Assembly (NCBI GenBank): GCA_023665245.1
Contig: JAMPEH010000086.1
Location: forward strand, 1 to 6,759
Reading direction: 5' to 3'
Length of the DNA stretch: 6,759 nucleotides
Source: Muribaculaceae bacterium
GTDB lineage: Bacteria; Pseudomonadota; Alphaproteobacteria; Rs-D84
The notes under the pieces are model-generated. The model was not told the DNA's origin and did no database searches. It saw only the letters and a program-made list of their open reading frames with translations. Of the stretch, positions 1 through 6,614 are shown one piece after another. Every line of letters starts with the position of its first letter. Position 1 is the stretch's first letter. Made by a program: the position numbers and the translations under genes.

Positions 1-1170
1 GTGATAGATTATGTCAACGAGAAATGTATCGTTGACTATGACGATGTATCAACCGCAGAAGAAATCATCTATCAAGGCAAGAACGGCAAAGACCAGCCAC
101 TCGGCAATCCCATCAAGATACCCCGCAGTTCCGGTGGCGGCAATCAGACAGGCTCCACTCTCAACATCTATCCGGAGTCGCAGAGCGTGTGGGGAGCCTT
201 CGGTGGTAAGATTACTCTCCGCGCTGCTATCAAGAGCGTCAGCTTCGACGGAGATGATGAAATCCTCGGTACGATCAAGACCGTCAGCATTCTTGACCCG
301 CTGACCAATATGGTGCTGTGGACCGACTCGCCCAATATCACAGGCTCTGTTACCGCCAGTGACTACAAGTTTGAGTTTGACTTCACCGACTTCATCACGG
401 AGGCAAGCACCAAAGAGTTCTTGCTTGAAGCGATAGACGCAGACGGCAACCGCAAGACCAAGCAGGTAAGCGTCAATGCCGTTGACGTGACTGTTCAGGC
501 TGTCAATTCCCTCAATTACTCGGCCGACAAGCATCTTGCCGTCGGTGGTGCTACAATGTCAATCTCGATGTATAAGTTTGCGAACAACATCAGTACGCGA
601 CAAGGCATCCTCTGCACCACCGAAATGTTCTATAACGGAGAGTGGCGAGTGTTAGGCACGGCCACTATCACCGACAACTATTCGCACAACATCTCTATCA
701 ACCCCAACGACGTGTTCGGAGGAGGTGAGAAACTGACGCACGGCTCATATCCGCTTCGTATTCACGGACGAGATTTGGCTTCCGGTGTTGAAGGCAATAC
801 TGTCTATACCGCAGTAATGTGTGTTGACCCCAACTCGTCCAAGCCGCTTGTGTCAATGCGCTATGATGACCGCAACAACGGCAAGGTACGCCTGTACGAC
901 AGCATTTCGGTTGACATAGCCGCCTACACTCCCGGAAGGACCACTACCGCCGTTGAGGTCATACTGGACGGACAGGTCGTCTCTACTGTCAACTGCGATT
1001 ACAGCCAGACCTACAACGTCAGCAAGCAGATACAAGGCTATGCCTCCAACGGCACAGTAACCCTCCCCATTCACGCTCAAAGCAAAGGAACAGGCGTAGC
1101 CGGCTCCATACAGCGAAGCGTTGAGATTGAGGTAACGGTTGATGGCTCTGCCATTGACGCTGCGCTGAAA
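1..1170 (+). other. N-terminal beta-rich, Ig-like region of the large protein
   Basis: Residues 1-390 contain a Gly/Ser-rich linker (SSGGGNQTGS, about residues 43-52) followed by alternating hydrophobic beta-strand-like segments with DxDGN turns, repeated about every 100-120 residues. This suggests several Ig-like or fibronectin-like sandwiches forming a stalk. The repeats are too divergent to fix boundaries by eye. In phage fibres such regions usually space the receptor-binding tip from the virion; that role is an inference here. Confidence 0.4.
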
Positions 1171-4100
1171 GACGGAGCGGTTGTTACCTACGACTTCTCT
1201 ACAAGAAGCAACGATGAAGCCGACCACACCATAAGCAACAACGGCTATCTGATGTCGGTAATCGGTAGCAACTGGAACTCCAACGGCTTTGTCAACATAC
1301 TCGGAGAGAATGTGCTTCGCATAGCGGAGAATGTCAAAGCAGAGATACCCTACGCTCCATTTGCTTCAACAGCACTGGAAACGTCAGGCTGCGCCATTCA
1401 GATGGCATTCTCTACCAAGAACATCAAAGACAAGAACGCCAAGCTCTGCGAGTGCTATGATCCATCGTCGGGCGTAGGTTTCTATATCCTCGGCAACAAG
1501 ATTGTGCTGAACGTCCAGAATGGTACGCCCACAACGCAGAACGTCAAGTTCAAGTGCAACGAGAAGATTACTCTCGCCATTGTTGTGGAGCCCGGCTCAA
1601 AGACTGTTACCTACAAGTCAGATGACAGCGCAACCGGTACCGACTACTCTTTCGTCAAGATGTATGTCAATGGTGATGAGGTAGCCGCCATCGGCTATCA
1701 GCCCAACACCAACGCCCTGCGTCAGAATCGCACCATCACGTTTGACTCAACGAATGGTGATTTCTGCCTCAACTACTTCATAGCCTACAACAGCCACATG
1801 GAGTGGTTGCAAGCATTCCGTAACTATCTCTGTAAGATGAGCGATGTTACCGCAATGATTGCAGAGTATGACAAGGAGAATGTGCTTGACACCACAGGCC
1901 GTCCGTCAATGTCGCTGATGGCCGCCGCCGGCATACCCTACTATGTGATAGTTGCAGACCAGACCACGTTTGACAACTATGACTTCGCCCTCAACGGAGG
2001 CACATCCACCTCGGACGTGTTCTCCTGCACCCTCTACTACTTCAACCCGGAGCATCCGGAAGTCAACTTCAAGTCGGTAAACACCTACTGGCGCAGACAG
2101 GGTACGACCTCGGCACAGCGTCCTATCAAGAACGACCGCTTCAACTTCAACAAGAAGTTCAAGACCGGCCCGCTTGCCGGACTCAAAGCCACAGTTACCC
2201 TCCTCAATCCCGACGAAAGCACACAGCTCGGACGTGATGCAATCCTCGCCGCCAAGCACAACAAAGTTTACTGCTCGGAGACCGGCTTCTTCGTTGACGT
2301 TGTTACTGTCAAGGTGGACTACTCTGACTCATCAACAGCCAACGACTGCGGTGTTTGCAATATGATGAACGCCACATTCCGCGCCCTCGGCTCATCTTAT
2401 ATGACACCGGCGCAGAGAGCGTTCACTGGCATACAAGACCTCGGTGGTGGAGATGTGATTACCGCACGTCAGATGGACCACTCCACCAAAAACCACCCCA
2501 TCGCCTGCTTCCGTGCCACAACCGACACCTTGCAAGACGCTTGGTTCCATGCCCGTGGCAACTGGAAAGAAGATAAGGGTGAACAGGTCGCCCTCGGCTT
2601 CAAAGACACGCCCGGATATAACCTCGGCTGTCTCAACTATGGAGATTTCGTTGAATTCTTCGGCAATTCCGTATGGGAGAACGGAGAGTTCAAGAGTCAG
2701 GAAACCCTCGCAGAGATTGAAGCTCGCTTCAAGAAAACCGCTGACCTTGACACAAGCAAGGTTTACCTCCTCTCGCAATACTGCGGACAGGACTACGCTA
2801 TCTACCGCTACAAGAATGGCTCGTGGGTACGCTCCACAGGCTCTATGAAGCAAGTCAACGGACAATGGGTAATCACTGGCGATGTCCTCAATCCCGTTAC
2901 AGGCTACGAACTGTTGCAGTATAACGGCATGGACTGGTTTCAAGGAGTGTCGAGCATAACCGACATGATGAAGCCGTCCACCCGCATAGCATCATGGGTG
3001 AACAAACTTGACAACAAGCCCGCCAATCCTCCGGCATGGACCTACTACTTCGAGTGTATGGTTGACGATGACCAACTGCAAGAGGATTTGGCTTTCGGTC
3101 GAAAAGTTCCCTATGACCTGTTCAACCTCCTCCGCTTCATGGATAGTTGCGACTATTCAAAGACAAGCCTCGCAAGCACTTGGAAGAACATCTGGAAAGA
3201 GAACGCCTACAAGTATATGTCGCTGGAGTCTGCAATGACATACACCGCCTTTACCGACTTCCTCGCCGCTGTTGACCAACGTGCGAAGAATATGCAGCCG
3301 ATGTTCTTCTTGGAGGACGGCTGTTCGGTTGAGAATGGCGTGTATGTCGGCTACAAGGGTATGAACGCCCTGCGAATGTATCTGAACAAGGTTTACGACT
3401 GCGATACCTGCAACGGTGCTGACAACGATGGTGGTCGCGACATCGACGCAGAGGTAGATCCCAACAAGGATAGCGATGCCGCTACCGGCTATGTCAATCC
3501 TTACATGGGCCGTGGCTCAATCCTGTTCAACAATATTGACAAGCAACCGGAGTTGTGGAACAGCAATGACCTCGGCAACACAACAATCACTTTGCAGAAT
3601 GTTGTGAATACGATGCGTACCCGCACCGCTCAGGTTGACGGCAAGACAATGGTGCCGTTCTCGCCCGACGGAGCAATGTACTACTTCGTTGAGCAACGCC
3701 TGAATTTCTGGCCCAAGACCGTAGCTACATACGACTGTGAGCGCAAGTATATCGAAAACACCCCTCGTGCCAACTTGCCCTACTTCTATGCCCTGCACGG
3801 CCTCGGTCTTACATCACTTCCTCGCTTCATAGAACAGCGTTGGAGCATCCGCGACTGCTACTATAAGACTGGCGATTTCTACACCAACCCATTGAAGGTT
3901 CGTATGGTTGCTCTGAACGCCAACTCAAAGATTCCGTTCACGGCAGGTCAGACAGGCTACTTCGGCATTGGTAACGATGCCGGCGGTGCCACATCAGAGT
4001 TCGTGTTCCTTGAAGAAGGACAGAGCCACGAGTTCACCATCTTTGAGCATGGCGAGTGTGAAATGTCAATCTACCAAGTCGGGCGAATGAGCCGCCTTGA

Positions 4101-6480
4101 CCTATCGGAAATGTGCCTCGGCTCAAACATCAACACACAGTTGAGTAAGTTGGCTCTTGCCGAAGAAATCATCCTCGGGGGTGAGAAGCACACCGCCAAC
4201 ATCTCAACAGGTGGATACGGAGAGGTTGGTAGCCTTGACTTGCAAGAGTTGCCGTTCCTCCGCAAGTTGGATGTCAGCCACACCACTTGCAGCGGCATAG
4301 ATGCCAGCAAGTGTCCTCGTATAGAAGAAATCAATGCGAAAGACACCAATGTAGCACGTTGCGATGTCGCTCAAACCGCCCCCATCGAAACGATGGTGCT
4401 TCCCTCTGCTGTCAGCCGCCTTGACCTCGTCAACCTCCCCAAACTCACATACCCCGGAGGATTGGAGTTGGCAAGCGTAGGCAACATCACTCACCTACGC
4501 ATAGAGGGATGTCCTTACGTTGATACCGAAGGACTGACGCTCTCGGTGGCACAGACAGGCAAGTTGAAAGAAATCCGCATTCCGGACGTGAACATCACCG
4601 CCTCGGTCAATGTCCTCCGTCTGCTCAAACAAGCCGGTGTGCAAGGTCTATCCAATACCGGCTCTGCCTACGGAGAGGAGGGCAAGTGTTCCGGTCTTAT
4701 CGGTCGCTGGATATTGAGCGAACTGATAGACGAGGATGGCACCGACGGACTCAACTCGCTCAACGCCTACTTCCCCGAGCTTAACATCATCAACTCGCAG
4801 TTCTCTATGGTTGTGTATAACGACGCAGAGGACGATTGCGAGAACATCTCCAACCTTGACAATAAGACCGGCTACCTATTCGGCAACGAGTTTGTGCCGA
4901 GCGGACACGTCAAGAGACTGGAGGAGATGAGCCACGGTGTGAGAGGCACATACGACACCGAACAGGAGGCGATGATTGTTGAGGAGTTGAGCGATGAGGA
5001 TTACAACCTCTTGGCAGACGGCACGTCAATAGACCTCACCGACAGCAGTGGTATGGGTTACGACTTCTTCAAGGATGTTCCCGACCATTGGTATAAGGGA
5101 GTCAACGACTTCAAGAATCAGCAGAAGTATGGCATCCGAAGCATTTGTGAGGATGAGCCTATCTCCACCGCCACAAAGGTAACGAGAGCCAAGTTGGCAG
5201 ACCTCCTTGTGGAAGCCAATTCCGCGCTTGTTCTTTCGGCAAATCCCATAGGCGGGGAGCCGAACCGTTCGCTCAACTCTGCGATGAATGTCTATGAGAT
5301 GAACGTTGAGGGTATGCGACAGGTGCGCTGGCCCGGCATCAACAATGATGCGATAGGCTGTGTGTTCCTTGACGCTGACGGACGGATCATGTCGCAGTTT
5401 AAGATGGCTGTGTCGCACGCTCAGTTTGACTTCATAGCCGGAGAGGACTACATCTTTACCGATGTGCCGAGCGGAGCGGTCAAGTTCATGTTCACCTCGC
5501 AGATTGGTTGTGATGAGCAGGAGGCTATTGCCGTTGACTCGTCAGCCATAGAAGCGATAGAGCCGGACTGGGTGCGGAGCAAGGAGTTCCTTGTAGGCAT
5601 CTACGGCATGGGGCAAGACGGACTGAACCGCGCACGTTCCATCTCCGGCACGAAAGCGGTTGTAGGCACAGGCACTTCGACCACATCGTCTGCTTGGACG
5701 TATGACTCGGAGGGCAACGTCACCAATCTGTCTGTTCCGGCCAATCTGAATCGCACACGCCAAGACTGCATCAACCTATGCGAGATGAGAGGTAAAGGCT
5801 TCCACGCTATCAGTTGGCATCAGTCAACTGTCCTCGCCAACATCATAATGGAGTTGACTGGCACACGCGACATCCAATCCATCTGCGGACGTGGTAATAG
5901 CGCTGGTTACACCACTGGAGGTCAGACAATCAACGGCAAGAACATCAACGCTTATGGTAACATCACTCTTCGCCACAACGCTGGCAATGTCGGCAACCTT
6001 ATGTTCGGCATACAGGAGTTTGTTGCTTGTAACTATGAGTGGACTGCTCACGCCGCTGTGAATGTATCATCGTTCAAGGACTGGAAAGCCAAGAAGTGTC
6101 CTACCTCGGAAGCCTCATATCCTATCAATGGCAAGTGGCATATCTATGACATTTCCACCGATTCGGAGCGAGTTATTCAAGGTCTGACAAGCAACTCGGG
6201 CGGTCAGTGTATCGGTCGTGTCCGCTTCGGCAGATTTATGGATGTGGTACCGGCAAAGCTAACCTCCGACACCTCCCAGTACAACAAGAACTACTCTGAT
6301 GGTAGCTGGTACACTCATGATAGGTGCCGTGTGGTGGGCCGTGCGAACAACTACGGGAATGCGCTCGGCGGCCTCGTTTGCTCGAGCGCGAATAACGTTT
6401 CCACGAGCTCGCACACGTACTACGGCTCTCGGCTCGCCTTCAGTGGCAAAATCATCCACAAAAACAAGCAAGCAGCGTAG
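1..6480 (+). CDS. Giant modular tail-fibre/adhesin-like protein, DGR target with C-terminal C-type-lectin-like variable domain (5' end probably truncated)
   Basis: The frame is open from the first base to the TAG at 6478-6480 (2159 residues). It begins with GTG, but no upstream sequence is available to show a ribosome binding site, so the true start probably lies outside the window. No signal peptide or membrane segment is seen. Regions in order: beta-rich Ig-like (about residues 1-390), LamG/concanavalin-like (390-605), CotH-like (about 681-1180), LRR-like (1360-1508), a linker with a YDFFKDVPDHWYKGVNDF segment (1687-1704), and a lectin-like domain (about 1861-2150) containing the DGR variable repeat. 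Domain calls rest on remembered family patterns, not on a search. The VR near the C-terminus and its template downstream show that this is a DGR target. By analogy with Mtd of Bordetella phage BPP-1 and DGR targets of Bacteroidales phages, it probably sits at the virion tail tip and binds the host surface. A bacterial surface adhesin is the alternative. Confidence 0.9.
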   Translation: MIDYVNEKCIVDYDDVSTAEEIIYQGKNGKDQPLGNPIKIPRSSGGGNQTGSTLNIYPESQSVWGAFGGKITLRAAIKSVSFDGDDEILGTIKTVSILDPLTNMVLWTDSPNITGSVTASDYKFEFDFTDFITEASTKEFLLEAIDADGNRKTKQVSVNAVDVTVQAVNSLNYSADKHLAVGGATMSISMYKFANNISTRQGILCTTEMFYNGEWRVLGTATITDNYSHNISINPNDVFGGGEKLTHGSYPLRIHGRDLASGVEGNTVYTAVMCVDPNSSKPLVSMRYDDRNNGKVRLYDSISVDIAAYTPGRTTTAVEVILDGQVVSTVNCDYSQTYNVSKQIQGYASNGTVTLPIHAQSKGTGVAGSIQRSVEIEVTVDGSAIDAALKDGAVVTYDFSTRSNDEADHTISNNGYLMSVIGSNWNSNGFVNILGENVLRIAENVKAEIPYAPFASTALETSGCAIQMAFSTKNIKDKNAKLCECYDPSSGVGFYILGNKIVLNVQNGTPTTQNVKFKCNEKITLAIVVEPGSKTVTYKSDDSATGTDYSFVKMYVNGDEVAAIGYQPNTNALRQNRTITFDSTNGDFCLNYFIAYNSHMEWLQAFRNYLCKMSDVTAMIAEYDKENVLDTTGRPSMSLMAAAGIPYYVIVADQTTFDNYDFALNGGTSTSDVFSCTLYYFNPEHPEVNFKSVNTYWRRQGTTSAQRPIKNDRFNFNKKFKTGPLAGLKATVTLLNPDESTQLGRDAILAAKHNKVYCSETGFFVDVVTVKVDYSDSSTANDCGVCNMMNATFRALGSSYMTPAQRAFTGIQDLGGGDVITARQMDHSTKNHPIACFRATTDTLQDAWFHARGNWKEDKGEQVALGFKDTPGYNLGCLNYGDFVEFFGNSVWENGEFKSQETLAEIEARFKKTADLDTSKVYLLSQYCGQDYAIYRYKNGSWVRSTGSMKQVNGQWVITGDVLNPVTGYELLQYNGMDWFQGVSSITDMMKPSTRIASWVNKLDNKPANPPAWTYYFECMVDDDQLQEDLAFGRKVPYDLFNLLRFMDSCDYSKTSLASTWKNIWKENAYKYMSLESAMTYTAFTDFLAAVDQRAKNMQPMFFLEDGCSVENGVYVGYKGMNALRMYLNKVYDCDTCNGADNDGGRDIDAEVDPNKDSDAATGYVNPYMGRGSILFNNIDKQPELWNSNDLGNTTITLQNVVNTMRTRTAQVDGKTMVPFSPDGAMYYFVEQRLNFWPKTVATYDCERKYIENTPRANLPYFYALHGLGLTSLPRFIEQRWSIRDCYYKTGDFYTNPLKVRMVALNANSKIPFTAGQTGYFGIGNDAGGATSEFVFLEEGQSHEFTIFEHGECEMSIYQVGRMSRLDLSEMCLGSNINTQLSKLALAEEIILGGEKHTANISTGGYGEVGSLDLQELPFLRKLDVSHTTCSGIDASKCPRIEEINAKDTNVARCDVAQTAPIETMVLPSAVSRLDLVNLPKLTYPGGLELASVGNITHLRIEGCPYVDTEGLTLSVAQTGKLKEIRIPDVNITASVNVLRLLKQAGVQGLSNTGSAYGEEGKCSGLIGRWILSELIDEDGTDGLNSLNAYFPELNIINSQFSMVVYNDAEDDCENISNLDNKTGYLFGNEFVPSGHVKRLEEMSHGVRGTYDTEQEAMIVEELSDEDYNLLADGTSIDLTDSSGMGYDFFKDVPDHWYKGVNDFKNQQKYGIRSICEDEPISTATKVTRAKLADLLVEANSALVLSANPIGGEPNRSLNSAMNVYEMNVEGMRQVRWPGINNDAIGCVFLDADGRIMSQFKMAVSHAQFDFIAGEDYIFTDVPSGAVKFMFTSQIGCDEQEAIAVDSSAIEAIEPDWVRSKEFLVGIYGMGQDGLNRARSISGTKAVVGTGTSTTSSAWTYDSEGNVTNLSVPANLNRTRQDCINLCEMRGKGFHAISWHQSTVLANIIMELTGTRDIQSICGRGNSAGYTTGGQTINGKNINAYGNITLRHNAGNVGNLMFGIQEFVACNYEWTAHAAVNVSSFKDWKAKKCPTSEASYPINGKWHIYDISTDSERVIQGLTSNSGGQCIGRVRFGRFMDVVPAKLTSDTSQYNKNYSDGSWYTHDRCRVVGRANNYGNALGGLVCSSANNVSTSSHTYYGSRLAFSGKIIHKNKQAA
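1168..1830 (+). other. LamG/concanavalin-A-like sandwich region within the large protein
   Basis: Residues about 390-605 have the outline of a LamG-type domain: an opening VVTYDFS strand (394-400), a central CAIQMAFSTKN strand, GVGFYILGNKIVLNVQNG, a KITLAIVV strand, VKMYVNGDEVA, and a closing FCLNYFIAYNS strand before a short helix (EWLQAFRNYL). The order 'ligand-free strand, self-annotating YVNG turn, closing IAYN strand' is typical of LamG/pentraxin-like folds. Carbohydrate or surface binding is a plausible role. No calcium site could be assigned by eye. Confidence 0.45.
2041..3540 (+). other. CotH-like region of the large protein
   Basis: Residues about 681-1180 show a chain of motifs that I associate with CotH-like modules of gut-phage tail proteins: WRRQGTTSAQRPIKNDRFNF (697-716), a VKVDYSDSSTANDCGVCNMM stretch (770-789), HARGNWKEDKG followed by LGF (about 850-866), VDQRAKNM (1091-1098), and YDCDTCNGADNDGG (1132-1145), where related proteins carry a YDxDTxxGxxNxG motif. 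The last motif is rich in acidic residues and could bind metal. Whether the module is catalytic cannot be judged, because a full kinase-like active site was not traced. Confidence 0.4.
4078..4530 (+). other. Irregular leucine-rich-repeat-like solenoid in the large protein
   Basis: Residues about 1360-1510 repeat a pattern of roughly 20-24 residues with LxxLxL-type cores: SRLDLSEM (1364-1371), LSKLALAEE, GSLDLQELPFLRKLDVSHT (1410-1428), CPRIEEINAKDT (1438-1449), ETMVLPSAVSRLDLVNLPKL (1463-1482) and ITHLRIEGCP (1496-1505). This fits a curved solenoid as in bacterial or BspA-like LRRs. It is probably a spacer or protein-binding element between the CotH-like region and the lectin-like tip. Repeat units are irregular, so the exact number is uncertain. 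Confidence 0.5.
6323..6435 (+). repeat. DGR variable repeat (VR)
   Basis: This 113-bp segment encodes residues 2108-2145 and matches the template repeat at 6613-6725 with a constant 290-bp offset and no gaps. It differs at 10 positions: 6352, 6356, 6364, 6365, 6380, 6386, 6407, 6412, 6418 and 6421. Nine of these are adenines in the template. Resulting residues (template residue to VR residue): N to Y2118, A to G2119, N to L2122, Y to C2127, N to S2129, N to S2136, N to H2138, N to Y2140 and N to Y2141. The first 29 bp (6323-6351) are identical to the template. All nine adenine changes are non-synonymous and none creates a stop codon, which is what AAY codons allow. Confidence 0.95.
6422..6435 (+). 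other. Probable initiation-of-mutagenic-homing (IMH) segment at the VR 3' end
   Basis: After the last clearly mutated base (6421), 14 bp identical to the template (6712-6725) close the VR. The segment is GC-rich (CGGCTCTCGGCTC core) and contains a single adenine. In characterised DGRs the GC-rich 3' end of the VR sets the point where cDNA integration starts and separates VR from TR. Function is inferred from position and composition; the 3' limit could lie up to nine bases further downstream. Confidence 0.55.
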
Positions 6481-6502
6481 CGAAAAAGGTATTCTCCCCC
6501 GG
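6480..6502 (+). repeat. Imperfect direct repeat, copy 1 (after the target gene)
   Basis: GCGAAAAAGGTA followed by TTCTCCCCCGG. It aligns with 6591-6614 at about 20 identical bases with two mismatches and small gaps. It starts at the last base of the target stop codon and ends inside the GC hairpin stem. Confidence 0.6.
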
Positions 6503-6522
6503 CTGACGCAAGGAAGCCGGGG
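6497..6522 (+). other. GC-rich hairpin downstream of the VR
   Basis: CCCCGGCT (6497-6504) pairs perfectly with AGCCGGGG (6515-6522) around a 10-nt loop. The stem lies 17 bp after the target stop codon and about 61 bp after the VR end. No run of T follows, so a canonical intrinsic terminator is unlikely. In Bordetella phage and other DGRs an inverted repeat just after the VR promotes homing; this stem has similar length and GC content, but it is farther away and has a larger loop than the classic example. Confidence 0.55.
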
Positions 6523-6572
6523 TGGCTACCAAAACCAAATAGAGATAATTAACAAGAATGTTTAACGAAAAA

Positions 6573-6593
6573 CGCTCCGCGAAAGCGAGAGCG
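6573..6593 (+). other. GAAA-tetraloop hairpin upstream of the template repeat
   Basis: CGCTCCGC (6573-6580), loop GAAA (6581-6584), then GCG (6585-6587), one unpaired A (6588) and GAGCG (6589-6593). This gives eight base pairs with a single-base bulge and a stable GNRA tetraloop, ending 19 nt before the TR. If transcribed it would form a structured element at the 5' side of the template RNA. Part of it is built from three GCGARA hexamers (6579-6596). RNA function is an inference. Confidence 0.45.
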
Positions 6594-6614
6594 AAAAGGT
6601 AGAGTTTCCCCCGG
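6591..6614 (+). repeat. Imperfect direct repeat, copy 2 (abutting the template repeat)
   Basis: GCGAAAAGGTA followed by GAGTTTCCCCCGG. Its last two bases are the first two bases of the TR (6613-6614), so it marks the 5' border of the template. See copy 1 at 6480-6502. Confidence 0.6.

Larger units (their letters stand above)
5581..6450 (+). other. C-type-lectin-like DGR variable domain (C-terminal)
   Basis: Residues about 1861-2150 match the layout of DGR target domains of the C-type-lectin/formylglycine-enzyme-like fold. A helix carries a FHAISWHQSTVLANIIMELT stretch (1935-1954), followed by GTRDIQSICGRGN (1954-1966), NLMFGIQEFVACNYEW (1999-2014), a GRFMDVVP strand (2078-2084), RCRVVGR (2108-2114) and a closing GSRLAFSGKI strand (2142-2151). 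The diversified residues lie between RCRVVGR and GSRLAF, as in Mtd-type folds, where invariant strands frame a variable solvent-facing surface. The fold assignment comes from motif order; the presence of the VR makes it strong. Confidence 0.8.
6481..6612. other. Non-coding spacer between target gene and template repeat
   Basis: These 132 bp separate the TAG of the target gene from the TR. No credible protein gene is present, and no accessory (Avd-type) gene fits here. The spacer contains a GC-rich hairpin (6497-6522), an AT-rich middle (about 6531-6570), a GNRA-type hairpin (6573-6593) and one copy and most of a second copy of an imperfect direct repeat. It may form the 5' part of the template RNA. 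No Bacteroidales-type promoter (TAnnTTTG with an upstream TTTG) was found, so the template may be co-transcribed with the target gene. Confidence 0.65.

Noticed and set aside
1..3. GTG at position 1 as the true start codon
   Set aside because: It is the first codon of the window; no upstream sequence or ribosome binding site can be inspected, and the protein begins inside what looks like a continuing domain.
2392..2943. Long antisense open frames, such as this 183-codon one on the minus strand
   Set aside because: They lie fully opposite a continuous 2159-codon frame and show no recognisable protein features; they are shadows of its codon composition.
5062..5220. Resemblance to an S-layer homology (SLH) motif: FKDVPDHWYKGV followed by VTRAKLADLL
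   Set aside because: The spacing and the continuation KYGIRSI...PIS loosely fit SLH, but only one copy is present, and a YDFFKD(V/I)P..WYKG(V/I)ND segment at this position is what I recall from Bacteroidales DGR-target proteins, so it is probably a linker feature of that family.
6497..6522. Intrinsic terminator
   Set aside because: The stem is strong, but the following bases (TGGCTACC) lack a T run and the loop is long.
6558..6602. 14-codon ORF (ATG to TAG) upstream of the TR as a real gene
   Set aside because: It is very short, has no clear ribosome binding site, and its composition follows from the GCGARA hexamers and hairpin. It is kept only as part of a finding.
6481..6612. Promoter for the template RNA
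   Set aside because: The AT-rich stretch around 6531-6570 contains no TAnnTTTG element with an upstream TTTG box, nor a convincing -35/-10 pair.
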